A stretch of DNA of 64,000 bases from Lepisosteus oculatus (GCF_040954835.1 NC_090712.1:6829284-6893283); one strand, 5' to 3'; positions 13,601 to 24,348 are shown, counted from the stretch's first letter. Notes: a model not told the origin generated them from the sequence alone. Translations and numbers: made by a program.

Positions 13601-15016
13601 ATTGAGCCAACATAATTGTGCTAATCAGCGATACAAAATGGACATAGACCTCTTAATTAGAAAAAGAGGTAATTTGGAGTGCTGACCCTTAATAGTTTAG
13701 CATAACTTGATTATTGGTAATTGATGAATAAATTGCTATAGTCGCTATACTGACATAGGCATAGGCAAACAGTGTGTTGTCCTTTCAGAAGATAAGAATG
13801 GCTTAGTTCTTTATACTGTCACTTCTTTCCTTAAGTCTTATTTTTTCTCTTTTTAAAGGAAAACTAATCCATTCAATGGTGGCCCATTTAGATGCAGTTA
13901 CAAGCTTAGCTGTTGATCCCAATGGACTGTATCTGATGTCTGGCAGTAAGTATATTTAAATGCTACAAGGTTTTAAATTTATTTTGTGTTATTAGAGTTT
14001 AAGGGTTTCTTTTTTAGGCACAGCTTGACCATTTCTGAAGCACCGAGACAAAGTAGGTTTAGTGGAATTAATTTTAAAACCCTTTATGGTTATAAGCCTG
14101 CCTGTCAAAGTGGAAGTAACTGGTTAAGAATCTGATCACCATCACAGTCTTTAAAAGTCTTAAGATTTATAAAACAATTTTCATCTGGATTATGAATTGT
14201 GGGAGGTCTGCATTGTTCTGTTTTATGGATTAGAGTTCCAGGTTTTCTCTTGAAATATTCCATTACAGACCATGTGTGGTTAAGAGAAAGCAGTGTTTAC
14301 ATTTCAGCAACTTCCAGTAGTTGATAGTATCTGTCATCTGGGATGCAGCTCTAGAATTATGGATATTTTCCCACTCCACTACTGAAATTGTCCCTGCATT
14401 TCCAGATTTTAACAGCAGAGGACACTGTAGTCCATTATATATATTTATATTTCAATATGCAATTTACATAAATCATGTTTAATTTTTGTCACAAGTCAGC
14501 CACATGAGGGTGGTATGAGAGTTAAACCTGAGCATGACAGTTTATCCTCAGTTAACTTGTACAAGTGGAAAATGTTTTTCTACAGGCTATTTGTATCTCT
14601 TTAAATTAAATTAGATTATATTTATTTAGAGTACATATGCATGTACATCCATATGGTGTTTGCTCATTAAAAACCAATTGCAATACCTATTTAAGCATTG
14701 AAAAGTTGCCAATTCAGAGTAAATTCTGCCCGAGACATTAATTAATTTTAAAATTCAGGCATTATTGGCTTTTCGGAAATGTGTTTTGTCCTTGAATGCA
14801 CGATGTTTCCTTTACTCCTTTTTCTTTCTCCCTCTCTCCACTCCAGGCCACGACTGCTCAATCCGTCTGTGGAACCTAGAGAGCAAGACCTGTATCCAGG
14901 AGTTCACGGCGCATCGTAAGAAGTTTGACGAGTCGATCCATGATGTGGCGTTCCACCCATCCAAGTGTTTCATTGCCAGCGCTGGAGCCGACGCCCTGGC
15001 TAAGGTCTTCGTATGA
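1602..15016 (+). CDS. STRN: Striatin, partial (3' 14 coding exons)
   Basis: Striatin is the scaffolding and regulatory B''' subunit of PP2A in the STRIPAK kinase-phosphatase complex, a cytoplasmic and membrane-associated calmodulin-binding protein. Exons seen: 1602-1769, 2995-3130, 4649-4808, 6535-6645, 7930-8073, 8549-8685, 10603-10778, 11224-11271, 11457-11578, 11806-11973, 12561-12701, 13185-13286, 13859-13945, 14847-15016. All introns are GT-AG and every junction keeps phase, giving about 622 residues. They encode an acidic linker, the basic KLKEQYKKERKGKKGVK segment and a C-terminal WD40 propeller ending ADALAKVFV. Paralogue-diagnostic stretches (MPEAWDVDQG, NRSKLQDMLANLRDV, TFPPTSGKSFIMGADEA) match my memory of STRN rather than STRN3 or STRN4, and VIT next door supports this. 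The N-terminal exons are missing because the window starts inside the gene. Confidence 0.96.
2995..3130 (+). CDS. STRN: STRN exon b (acidic linker)
   Basis: Acceptor TGCGATCAG, donor GTGAGT. It encodes SVLEAFKFIESAAAEFSDED followed by an Asp/Glu run, corresponding to the acidic 'ETFNFLENAD' region of striatins. It leaves in phase 0. Confidence 0.9.
4370..4626 (+). repeat. LINE 3' tail fragment with (AAT)n
   Basis: Bases about 4390-4470 read WNALPLSLQEANSLTLFKSK then a stop. This is the typical C-terminus of CR1/L2-type reverse-transcriptase ORFs (a WN-LP start and an 'SL..FK..L' motif). An AT-rich 3' UTR follows, then a CTTGGGTTTGGAAAG-type tail running into AAT repeats at 4601-4626. It ends only about 22 bases before a STRN exon. 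Confidence 0.7.
4649..4808 (+). CDS. STRN: STRN exon c (DTEEALKGFDFL)
   Basis: Encodes VRKKVSASPSSSSDISDDLD, then the conserved DTEEALKGFDFL and SAGDGTDW segments. Donor GTAAGA, leaves in phase 1. The acceptor (AAAAACCAG) has almost no polypyrimidine tract because AAT repeats abut it. The exon start is set by reading phase and homology. Confidence 0.88.
6535..6645 (+). CDS. STRN: STRN exon d (basic KEQYKKERKGKKGVK)
   Basis: Acceptor CCCTGTTTAG, donor GTAAGT, phase 1 in and out. Encodes MPEAWDVDQGLITKLKEQYK and a strongly basic tail. The segment is nearly invariant in striatins. Confidence 0.95.
7005..7028 (+). repeat. (AT)/(ATT) microsatellite
   Basis: Short TATATA run followed by ATT triplets, in a STRN intron. 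Simple sequence only, with no flanking element recognised. Confidence 0.8.
7930..8073 (+). CDS. STRN: STRN exon e (NRSKLQDMLANLRDV)
   Basis: Acceptor CCTTCCGCAG, donor GTAACC, phase 1 in and out. Encodes NRSKLQDMLANLRDVEDLPP and a Pro-rich stretch ending NHADE. This end joins cleanly to the VEAMTFPP start of the next exon, as in other striatins, so donor 8074 is the expected one. A second in-frame donor lies at 8152. Confidence 0.92.
8104..8151 (+). CDS. STRN: Possible alternative STRN segment
   Basis: This 48-base stretch has a good acceptor in front (CTTTCTCGCAG) and a plausible donor behind (GTATGT). It is 1-1 phase like its neighbours and would encode GIVGSEIKAELEQNS with split end codons. 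The 30 bases between it and exon e are GT-AG but too short to be an intron. If used, it is either an extension of exon e (78 bases, 26 codons, all open) or an alternative to exon e. No transcript evidence is available here. Confidence 0.35.
8549..8685 (+). CDS. STRN: STRN exon f (GKSFIMGADEAMESELGLGE)
   Basis: Acceptor TTCTTTTCCAG, donor GTAAGT. Encodes TFPPTSGKSFIMGADEAMES and LGELAGLTVANEAESLTYD, the conserved segment just before the WD40 propeller. Leaves in phase 0. Confidence 0.95.
10126..10455 (-). repeat. 5S-derived SINE, body and 3' end (antisense)
   Basis: Read on the minus strand it runs from GTGGTCATTAAAAATCCC through a conserved body to GCGCTATATAAGTGTAAGC, and ends in an ATT-repeat tail (here AAT at 10126-10143). 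It overlaps the element at 16.3 kb in the 'ACTCTCTGTGGTCATTAAAA' block and shares its 3' body with the copy at 57.0 kb. It is a 5'-truncated copy lying in the STRN intron about 150 bases before exon g. Confidence 0.8.
10603..10778 (+). CDS. STRN: STRN exon g (first WD40 repeat)
   Basis: Acceptor CCTTTCCAG, donor GTAAAA, starts in phase 0. Encodes NNKDALRKTWNPKFTLRSHF, AFHPVEPVLVTASEDHTLKM and WNLQKTAPAKK: the entry to the propeller and its first WD-type repeat (LKMWN). Confidence 0.97.
11224..11271 (+). CDS. STRN: STRN exon h (SLDVEPIYTFRAH)
   Basis: Short 48-base exon, acceptor CTCTACAG, donor GTAGGT. Encodes SASLDVEPIYTFRAH, the conserved strand opening the second WD repeat. Too short to show up as a long open frame; phase and homology define it. 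Confidence 0.95.
11457..11578 (+). CDS. STRN: STRN exon i (second WD40 repeat)
   Basis: Acceptor TTTGGCAG, donor GTACGT. Encodes VLCVVMSTSGEQCFSGGIDG, then TIQSWNTPNPNIDPYDSY. A WD40 blade with the structural Gly-Gly-x-Asp and W-N ending; phase 1 out. Confidence 0.95.
11806..11973 (+). CDS. STRN: STRN exon j (third WD40 repeat)
   Basis: Acceptor TTCTCGGCAG, donor GTACCA. Encodes GHTDAVWGLVYSAAHQRLLS, CSADGTIRLWN and a short linker ending in FNENR. A canonical GH-WD blade; GC-rich compared with the flanking introns. Confidence 0.96.
12561..12701 (+). CDS. STRN: STRN exon k (fourth WD-like blade)
   Basis: Acceptor TGTGTTGCAG, donor GTACGT, phase 1 in and out. Encodes LGIPSSVDLVCSEPAHMVSS, then FNSGQTGIFNMETRQLV. 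A degenerate WD blade without the terminal WD dipeptide, as in other striatins. Confidence 0.95.
13185..13286 (+). CDS. STRN: STRN exon l (fifth WD40 blade)
   Basis: Acceptor TTCGTTGTAG, donor GTACCT. Encodes CQINKVLSHPTLPITITAQE and DRHIKFFDNNTG. Human STRN has AHED where this has AQED, as I recall it; otherwise the blade is highly conserved. Confidence 0.95.
13859..13945 (+). CDS. STRN: STRN exon m (sixth WD40 blade, part)
   Basis: Acceptor CTTTTTAAAG, donor GTAAGT, phase 1. Encodes LIHSMVAHLDAVTSLAVDPN and GLYLMSG, essentially invariant across the striatin family. Confidence 0.96.
14847..15016 (+). CDS. STRN: STRN last coding exon
   Basis: Acceptor CTCCACTCCAG. Encodes HDCSIRLWNLESKTCIQEFT, then the last blade ending SAGADALAKVFV and a TGA stop at 15014-15016. 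The C-terminus is the family's fixed end, so the protein is not truncated. Confidence 0.98.
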
Positions 15017-16279
15017 CACAGAGCTCCCTTCACCCTCTCCGGCCCGCCACACACTAACCAGCTAGACCACACAACCGGAACCAATGGAGAGGAAGTAGGG
15101 GCGGGGCTTAAAGGTGCGATGTCGTCCGCCCAGCCAATCAGCTCCGTCCTTCCCAGCTCCCTGCTGGCTCTGCTGGTGGACTCTCTGAGACTAGCTCTGG
15201 TTCGTCCCCAGCTACAGGCGCAAGGGGCCCGGCAGGGTACGTTGCCCATAACGGCAGAGCTGCTTCCTCAGAGCTGCGCTCTACATCCACACATCCAGGC
15301 AGGCCTGGGTGGAACCGGGCATGTGTAAATGAGGGAGAAGATAGGAAGAAACGAGCTGATCTCGATTGCAAACGAGGGGGCGAGGCGAGATTTATCCTTC
15401 AGGGTTCCTCAAAGCGCAAAGGTGGGAAGGATGACAGGAGGGGGGGGTCAGGCGTCCCCAAGGTGGTTTCGTATTGCGTGCTTCTTTTCATGACTTCAAG
15501 CTCTTTTTTCCCCCCTCCCCCATGGTGACGCAGTTCTTTTTTGAAGCAAGTGTTCTGTTGCAAAGACACCTGCGGAAGGCACACGACAGCTGTCAAGGAG
15601 ATACGATCTCCCATCTACTTCCAAGACAGTTTTGTCTGCCTTTGCTGTTGATCTTGAAGCTTCATGGAAATGTGCCTTTGCTTCAAAACAGAGCCCCAAG
15701 TACGGTATATATACATAGTTTTACCCACGTTTTTTTTCTTGGGGGGGAAGGGGAATTTCAGCGGAGTCTGTTTTTAAAAGATATTGGATGTAAGAATCAA
15801 AATAATAAAACAAAAAACATATATCCCATCTTAAACCTCGCAAGACAGTCTGAATTCATTTGTTGTTTTTGTTTTTTGCTTTTCATTGATGGAAGCATAT
15901 TCATAATCCTAAAAATCCAGCAGGACAGTTCAGTATGAGCCCAGGAACCGATTGCGTTGAGCAAGTCCATTCAAAAGTGTGACAGCAGAGAGTGCCCTGA
16001 TTGAAGTACTGCAGGATCATCAGGACCAAAATCCAAAGCAAACACTTGTGAAATTCTTGTCTGTTCCTTTATTTCTTATATGGAAGTGTGCTATGGCTAT
16101 ACTTTAGAATACTAAAGCACAATGGATTGGCACTCTCTCCAGGGGTTTCCAGCTGTGCTCCTGGAAGGCTGTTGTGTCTGCAGGTCTATTAAATCCCTGA
16201 AACAGCTGGAGACCCTGTCACATTGGTCTAATCCGAGCAGGAAGAAAGCTTGCAGATAAACCAGCTTTCAAGAACCATG

Positions 16280-16525
16280 ATTAGAGACCCCTGAGGGACC
16301 CCTGAGGTTCACAACTGACAACCCACTGAAGCTAAGCAGGTGTGAGCCTGGTCAGTACCTGGATGGGAGACCTCCTGGGAAAAACTAAGGTTGCTGCTGG
16401 AAGAAGTGTTAGTGGGGCCAGCAGGGGGTGCTCACCCTGCGGTCTATGTGGACGTAAAAAAAAATGAGGTCCTGACTCTCTGTGGTCATTAAAAATCCCA
16501 GGGCGCATCTTATTATTATTAATCA
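16280..16525 (+). repeat. 5S rRNA-derived SINE, head part
   Basis: Bases 16331-16366 resemble the internal promoter of 5S rRNA: box-A-like GCTAAGCAGG (16331-16340) and box-C-like CTGGTCAGTACCTGGATGG (16347-16365), then GAGACCTCCTGGGA. An element-specific body follows (GCCAGCAGGGGGTGCTCACC, and ACTCTCTGTGGTCATTAAAA, shared with the 10.1 kb copy), ending abruptly in an ATT-repeat tail near 16515. Head and tail are joined without most of the 3' body, so this is an internally deleted or short-form copy. Confidence 0.8.
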
Positions 16526-19500
16526 AGGGTGAATCCTGCAACTTTGAAATGGCAGTGTATCGCATTATTGTACTTCACAGCACAGGGCATTTTTTGTAAG
16601 TTTCATATTTTCTTCTTTTTTTAATTGAGTTTCGATCACAAACTCTTTTTCAAAATTCTACTTTTTGATGGAATTGTTTTTTGTAAACCAACACACTTCT
16701 TTAAAGCAGTTACATCTGCAGTACATGTATAACCACCCACCCATTTTTCAGCATTTATCCTTAGAAAATGTCCAGAGTCTAATCCTGCAGACACATTATG
16801 GCACAAGTGATCCTATATTGTGAGCAGGGCCCCAGTTCATTGCAGGACAGCGGTACATGCTGATTTACATTGTATTAATACAGTACTCGCTTTCATGCGT
16901 GCAGTGTAAAATATTGTGATATTTTCAATGTGCTTTCCACTTTTGAATGCTGCATGCGATATTTGGTGTGAGATTCCTTGACAGAAATACGCAATCAGAT
17001 CTGCCTTATTAGGCAAAGTCAAAAATACTGTCCTCTGGATTTTGTTGGTTTTATGCAAATATTCAAGAGTCATAGTAGAATAAAGTGTTAAAAACAGTTA
17101 GGTGGTAACTGGTGTTCACACAACAAAATGTAAATTCCAAAGCTATCTGTGAGTCTTATACTGTAAGTATGATCCATCAGGAAAAATCACTCTGGTATCT
17201 TGAAACAAGTGAAAAACGTGACAGATTTTAGTTAAAATGCTGTATTTGAATGACTACAGTTACAGTTAAATCTGATGTTTTGTATTTAGCAGTTTTTGTA
17301 TGCGGTCTTAAGTGTAGGAGCAATTAAACCCAGCACCTTTTAAGGATAACGGTAATATTGATAGGAAACCAAAGGGTTGGTGATGGGCTTATTTCTTGGG
17401 GGCATTAAATCTTTTAAGGACAGAACTCTTTATGCTTTTCTAAAGAGAAATATATAATGTGAAGTCAAAGGAATTGCAGTTATGCAAATGGAACAAATCA
17501 TTTTGGTTATTGTTTTACTTTCATAATGTTTCAAACCGTGAAATTGTCTCACAAATTTAAAGCATCTAGCTTGCATATGCTTTGGTTATGCAATGTACTG
17601 CTTGTTCACAGAGACCCTTGCGAAACAGAACTCCTTTCTTCCTTGTCCACAGACAAGCTGCAAGCATGAATAACTTTGCAGTGATGAAAGTTTTTCTTTT
17701 TTATGTTCTTCAGTTGTAGTGTAGTTTGCTTTTAATTCTGTTAAACCAAAACTATTTAGAATGAAATACAGAAGCAGCTATACGGTACAGTCTGAATGTC
17801 AAAGAGATTGTGCCACAGGTGTAGAAACTATGTAGATAATGGTGCCTGAGAAACAAGGGAATAATTCTGAGGATAGCAACTGCAGTCCACACAGTACATG
17901 CAGAAATATAAAAAACTGTAAGAGCAAAACAGATACTTGCACACAGATTTGCACTCCTTCATTGGAGCTGTGTATATTTAGTTATATATTTAAGCATTTA
18001 AATATACACACTGACATTTTGTTTGCAATAATTGGGGGTATACAGCTATATAAGTATGTATTTTTCTGAATTTTAGATGTTGGATCTAGTCTTAATATGT
18101 GGGACCGAAGGCCTATTAACATCTGTATGTTGAATGTCGGAATCTTTGCAACGCGGCAATGTTTACTTTGTTATAGAAATATATACAATATTCTCTTTAC
18201 TGTCCCTACGCATCCTTCAGCTGAGAAACATAAGCTGTAATGTAAGGTCAACACCTTCAATGGGTTAGCATCAAGAAAGGACAAAGAAAGGTGTGGATGT
18301 GAAATGAAAGGTTGTTCTATTTAATTCACCTTTAGTACAGATGGAATTGTTTTTATATTATTTTCTGCGATTACTTGAAAAAACAAAAGGTGATTCTTTG
18401 AGGTGCTTGCTGTAAGGCTGAAGGGTTTTGTTTATTTATGATGGCAATACGCCTCTAAAAGGAAAAAAATAACCCAGAAGCTGCTCTCGGGCCATTCAGT
18501 TTGTGGAGCTTGCTGCCAGCCTAGAGTGACGGAGACTTTGCTGTTGACCTTTCTGCAGTTGTACCTAACAGTAACTGGTAGCTCTTTGACGTCTTCGGTC
18601 TTCTTCTTTTTAATTATTTCCAGAAAAGCTGGGAAATCGGGGGTCTTCTCTGTTTGCATTTTCAACAAGAAATCAGAGGTTGTGTGGTGCAACAAGTATA
18701 AAAGATTTTTGTAAAAAAAATGGAAAATTGCAAAAATGTATAGTTTTAAAGTATTAAATATATACAGTATATATGAAACACATTAAAGTGATGTGAAATG
18801 GAAGTTCAGTATGCTTTTTGTGGTACTACTCATGTATTGTATCTTGTTCAATAACATATTACCAGTGCAGGTAGAGCAGGGAGCCCAGTGCTGGTTAAAG
18901 ACAGAAGACTGAACGACAGCGCGATGGCCTACAAACAGTGCTCACTGGAAAAGTCCAAAGTCAGGCCCTGGATTGGTTTCACGAGCAAAGCGATGTGGCA
19001 ACGAGTTTCAAAAGAGAAGAAAAAACAAAGCTTAGGAATAACATCGTACACCTTTGAGTGAAATCTGCCCATCTGGGTAGAACTACGCAGCTCTGCACAT
19101 TGGACTTAATTTGAATTAAATTTAATTTGAAGCACAAACCGTTGTATCCTAATCACTGTGTATGAGATGTACTGGCAGAGCCCTTCTCTCGAATAGAACC
19201 CTTTCAGCCCAGGCTAGGTACAGTAGTTTGCTTTTTGTGTTCCCTTCAGTGGTTTTAGGAATAAAACTTTAAGAAACCTGTTATTTTCTTATAACTGAGA
19301 TTCCATAGGGGTGAGTGTCTTCTAGCTTTTAAAGGGATAGCAGGCATAGCAAAAAACTGTTATTAAGATTGTACTTTCTGTGATGTATTCATGCAGTTTT
19401 CAGTTCTCAAGATGCTGAATTTTTAAGAATTCTGCACTAACAATTTAATACTTGTTTGCTGGCAGTTAGTGAAATTCAAGGGTGTCAGCTCATTTAGATG

Positions 19501-21447
19501 AGAGCATCATTTTAGATGATGGCCTCGCCTGCCCCATACCAAATTCCTAATTCAGTGTTAAAGAAAGCCAGAGAGATCAAAAGAAACTATACGATTTTCA
19601 ATCCCGCCCTTACACAAGAGAAAGCAGGTCATTCCAGCAGATTCAGTCTGCGGGTCAGTTTTTGTTGTGTTGTTCAGTTTCCTTCAGTGTTTCATTGGAC
19701 TTGGGGCATGTTGACCTTCTCTTTTGGAAGAAACATCTTTCCTTTCAAGGGTGTGTTTTGTACCAAATTATAAAGGAAGGTCACCCTTCTGTGTACAGAA
19801 TTTAGGGCTTGGGGGGGTTACGGGTGAATGGATTTTACATCTTGAGTAGCACACAAAAGGCATGAAGGGTGCAATTCACACAGAAATTAATTTGCAACTC
19901 ATCTCATTGTCTAAACCCAGCTTTTGCAGACAACACAACAGCAGAAATCTCTCTCATTCTGTTCTCATTTAACCCCTGAAAACACATCCTGCCCAAGCTA
20001 AGGTTCCTGGAGAATCACAGAGAAGCAAAAGTGGGACTAAAAATTTGGAAACTGATTAATGCCAATAACATCAATATTTTTTTCCATTAATTCATTAAGA
20101 GTTTGGCTACAATGAAAGCTGGAGGAACGCTTGAAGAAATCTCCATGTTGCACGTGGGTCTTCAGGACTTGGACTGCGGGTCACTGGTGTAGAACTGTAG
20201 AAACAGGCTGTGATGAATAACTCATCCATAGTCTTCTAGTTTATATCTGCCCGTTTCTGTCTAAGCCCTACGTGCCCAACATTCTCTTTTCGTTTTGGAT
20301 ATTGTCTGATGTTCCACCCTTTTATATGCAAAATATTCTGAAAGGCAGACAGTTCTAGAAGTATCAAAATGGTAACATTCCTCTAAAATTGTAAGACGTA
20401 ATGGTGATTTATTATCTATGACACCAATCACTTTATAAACATGCCATTTCATGTAGAAAAAAGAAGCCTTTACCTATTTTTAGCTCTTGATTATTTCAAA
20501 GTTGTTTAGTTAGTTAAGTTACAAAGCAATTACAAAAAAAACATTACATTTTTTTCTTGACTTTTCCTAATTAAATCACAACTAATGACTAATTATCCTT
20601 TCTGAACACCAGTGGCACTTCCTCGCTCACTGACACAGTGGGTTTTCATTGTGATGCTGATGTCCTGCCTTTTTTTCTTTTCAATGAAGATAATTCCACT
20701 TCGAGAGCAGATTGTCAAAAGCAACATGAATTTGAGGTCTCAAGGGTGTCAATGTCCTCATGTCCTCCCTACAGCAAATAGTTTTTGGCAGAGAATGAGA
20801 GAATTGTGAGACACATATTATGGCCTCGCTGTCTTTCACCTGTTCTGTTTTTTTCTTCGTAAGGGTGTGAAGAAACCAGCCAGTACCTCATGGACTAAAC
20901 AAAAAGTAAACAGAGAGGACTATTAAAAAGTTGTTTTTTTTTTCCATTTACCAGATTGTGCGTTAGAAAATTTGTACCAAATATTTTATGATGGCCTACT
21001 GTGAAGCTGTCGGTTGACGTGCACTTTCCGAACTGGGGCCCTTTCTTCTCCCTGTGCAGCTGCTGATCCAGTAGCACGACAGAGGGAAACAGAGGTCAGC
21101 CAGTTGAAAGAAGGGCCTTTCGAAAGGAATTATGGGTGATGTAAGAATTCTTCCCAAATCCAGGCCTGATTACATTATGTTCCAGGCTTGTCCTGAGCAA
21201 ATGTCTGAAATTACTCTAGGTTGCATCCAAAAAAACAAAACGAGTTCTGACATATGCCAAGTCTGCCTGTAAACTAGCGTCATTGCTCTTTTAAGTACAA
21301 TTGTATAGAGAGTTCTTAAATATCATGTGTATTTGATAAATATGCTAATTTTCTTGTACAGATCTTATTATAGTTTACTCTTTTTTTCCATGATGTATTC
21401 TCTTTTTTTTTCCCCATAAGGGGAGCGAGAGATTTAACAATAACAAT

Positions 21448-21453
21448 AATAAA
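21448..21453 (+). terminator. STRN: Candidate STRN polyadenylation signal
   Basis: AATAAA followed about 17 bases later by a CA and then a GT-rich stretch (GTGTGCGTTTTATTTGT). The spacing and downstream element fit a functional poly(A) site on the STRN strand, about 6.4 kb after the stop. Confidence 0.45.
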
Positions 21454-22295
21454 AAATGTTGTATTTCACAGAAGTGTGCGTTTTATTTGTATGCATTTTG
21501 TTTTCAGATCTGACTTTTCTTTCAGTGGCGGTTGCCTGTTTCTTTTTTTGAAAAGCTGGCAGTCACATATACTCTGCAAATGTGCTTTGGGAAAACAGCT
21601 GGCCTGTTGCAAACCTAGAGGCCATTCAGCTCATCAAGCACATTAGATAGTTTAGTACCTAAAATTTCAACCAGACAGTTCCAGCCAGTCCAGTTTGGTC
21701 CTTAACAATGTAGCTGGATAAGGTTCAAGAAACGCAGCTCTTATATATGTATATTTATATTATAAAATGAAATGCTGAAATGTTGCTTACTATTCAGAAA
21801 AGCAATTGTTTAGCTGTGAGGTAACACGCTCAATGTACAAATTCTATATGTTTTCTTAATGGATTTATTTCTAAAGTTAACTCTTCTTATGTACTCATTA
21901 AAACACAAGGAGATGACTAGTTTTTAAGGTATTTTATGAAAAATTGCAATAGAACAATGATCAAATATACTGTGCATTACAAAACACAAAGCAAAAGTAG
22001 TTTATATTTTTAAATATGTACAAACAGAAAGGAAGCCGTCATATAAATAAGTCTTAGCTACAAAAGTGAAAGGTTACAGAGCTGTAATGCGCTCGTACAA
22101 ATGCATTGTATACAATTTTCAAAAAATGATACTCGGGTGGAGAAGAAAAAACATTCTGCAGAGAAAAAGGCACTGGGGGCAAGTCGAGTTGTTCTTCTAT
22201 ACAAAACATCACCCACCAGACTGCAGCACATACAGCAGGGACCACCTTAACTACCATAAAGACACATCCTCCCACTCTTCCCTAAACCTTCTGAT

Positions 22296-22485
22296 CGAGG
22301 GGTCTCTAACCCAGTTGTTGGGAGACCCAGTATCTCCTGATATTTTGTTCTACCCAAACTCTTGTTTGCATCCTCCAGGGGTTCCCAGTCCTCGTCCTGG
22401 AAGATCACACAGCCGCTGGTGTTTGGTTCCAGCCAAGCCCTCAGTAGCACAACTGACCCCTTAATTGACCTAATAGGATTCATTT
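22296..22485 (-). repeat. Dispersed repeat remnant
   Basis: Contains GTTCCCAGTCCTCGTCCTGG followed by wording common in fish dispersed repeats ('...ggttccagccaagccctcagtagcac...'). I recognise the style from fish genomes but cannot name the family. It lies between the STRN and VIT 3' ends. Strand is uncertain. Confidence 0.45.
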
Positions 22486-22960
22486 ACTAAGAACTGTTTG
22501 ACATGATAATAGCTTTTGAGGTTACTTTTAGGCTATTTGATATGTAAATGAAAGCTTTGCAAATATTTCAATCAAATCACTTGGTAGTTCAATAAAGGCT
22601 TACCATAAGGTAATTAAGTTCAGATGGAATGAAAGCCAGCAGACATGCTGGTCTCCACCACCAGGATAGGAACCTCCAATACACCAGATGGAATTAACTG
22701 TGAAATGTATAGTTTTTCTTACCAGCTGTAACTGAGTTGTAATAAAGTAGGTAACACTGAGTGACTATACTGTGTTAGATAACAGGTATAGGTTTTCTAG
22801 GTAACTTTACCTTTTATGAAGCAAATATTTTGAGAAAATTCTTATACAATATATGCCTAACAGTAACTAACTCTGTAGTTTTATTGATAACAGGTTAGAA
22901 CAAAAACCAAAAGACACTAGTCCTGCTGGCATTAGAGTTTGAGACCACTCTTCTAATCCT

Positions 22961-22976
22961 TGTGTGTGTGTGTGTA
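22961..22976 (+). repeat. (TG)8 microsatellite
   Basis: Eight TG dinucleotides in the STRN-VIT intergenic stretch. Confidence 0.9.
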
Positions 22977-23715
22977 GTACAAAACACTGAGAATGACCCC
23001 CACCATGGTCTAATATTTTGTGTCTGCCTTAGCTGATGTTGTGCATTTTGGAATATTTCGAACAGACCCCAAGCGCAGCATTCAGGGATGCATAAGAATT
23101 TGGCTCTGGATCTCCAGCTCCTACATGGAAGGTAAGGGCATTCTTTGGTCTAACTGTAAAAAAAAAAAGTAATTCATTTGTAACTGTATCATGCTTTAAA
23201 GCCGAGTGCTTACTGCTGTAAAAACAGGAAAAGCACCTCCTGGTCCTAACCCTGTCTTAGATGGCTGCTGATCAAATCAAGCCTTTCGAGAGCTGGGGCA
23301 CCTACAGCAATTATTCTGTCGAGACAGAATTTAGCTGTATTTTACTTTGTATGCACACAAGTCTTGGCAATCAGAAGAAGGGTGATTCTTAAATTGTAAT
23401 TAATTATTTCTATGTTGCAGCAAAACTACTGTAAAACCCTCTTCGTTTAGAAGGTGTTTTTAGTCTCCATATTAAGGAAATGTAAATGCTTGTAGTTGTA
23501 GCCTTAACCAAAAGCTTTAATATGAGGAGCTGCTTTTTACGGTATCCCCTACATTTTTTGCATAGCATGTTATTTGACTGAATAGGAAGTTGAATTAAAT
23601 TAGTTGGCGTTCCCTACAAAAATAATTCCGTTACTGCGAGTGCATTTCCAAATGTCACAGCAAAATAAAAAATCTGTTTTCAGATGAATGTAGTCACTTT
23701 TTATATAATTATCAA

Positions 23716-23728
23716 TTTATTATTTATT
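23716..23728 (-). terminator. VIT: Candidate VIT polyadenylation signals
   Basis: Two closely spaced AATAAA hexamers on the minus strand (23721-23716 and 23728-23723), about 620 bases after the VIT stop. Placement is reasonable; no other support. Confidence 0.35.
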
Positions 23729-24348
23729 TGACTAGATTTGTTAAAAACCCACCCCTCTAAAACCCTACTCACAGCAGTATAAGATTGCTGTTGGAAGCAA
23801 ATAAGACTCTTGACCGATGATATCCACTTTCTTTCACTATGTGACATGATTAATCACAGAAGCGGTGTTTGGTCCTGCTGGTTTTTGAGCCATCACATGC
23901 GACCATCACATTAGTGCTTAAATCTTTCTAATATTAATTATTGCACAGCTATTCAGAACATTTCTTGGACTCTAGCTCTGTCTATTTGACCCAATTTGTC
24001 AACCAATCTTTGTTCCCCCCAAGTTTTTTTTTTACAAGCAGAGCTCTGTTGATTTCTGCTGAGAGCACACTTCAGATCCACAGTCATCTTTGTACTGTTT
24101 CCTTTAGGAAAGCCCTAGGTATGTCCTCCACCCACAGGCGAGGCCGGAGGCAAACCATGGCACTGTAAGATCAATGAGAAAGCTCTTCAGTCGCAAAGCC
24201 ACCGATACAGAAAGGAGGGCACATAAGCATGACAAGCTCCTACACAACAGGCGGGTGCTATCTTTAGATGTATTTCTTGGAATATAACAAAAATAAATCT
24301 GCTCCCCCCCTCCCCAATCCCCCCCCCCCAAAGGATCAGGTCTCTAGA

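Larger units (their letters stand above)
15017..21475 (+). other. STRN: Probable STRN 3' UTR
   Basis: No coding signal in either strand. The first 300 bases are GC-rich with CCAAT and GC-box words, then the sequence becomes AT-rich. It contains a 5S-derived SINE head at about 16.28-16.52 kb. A long 3' UTR would fit the gene, but its extent is inferred only from the polyadenylation signal at 21448. Earlier possible signals exist (for example AATAAA near 19260), so shorter transcripts are possible. Confidence 0.45.
21476..24348. other. STRN-VIT convergent intergenic stretch
   Basis: Between the probable STRN polyadenylation site and the VIT stop codon. AT-rich, with one repeat remnant, a TG microsatellite and C-homopolymers at about 24303-24330. 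No gene is supported. One 99-base open stretch with splice-like borders (23033-23131, plus) is noted under findings. The part from about 23.7 kb up to the VIT stop is probably VIT 3' UTR. Confidence 0.55.

Noticed and set aside
16320..16380. A 5S rRNA gene
   Set aside because: Only the internal promoter part is 5S-like; it is diverged and fused to SINE body sequence, so it is a 5S-derived retroelement.
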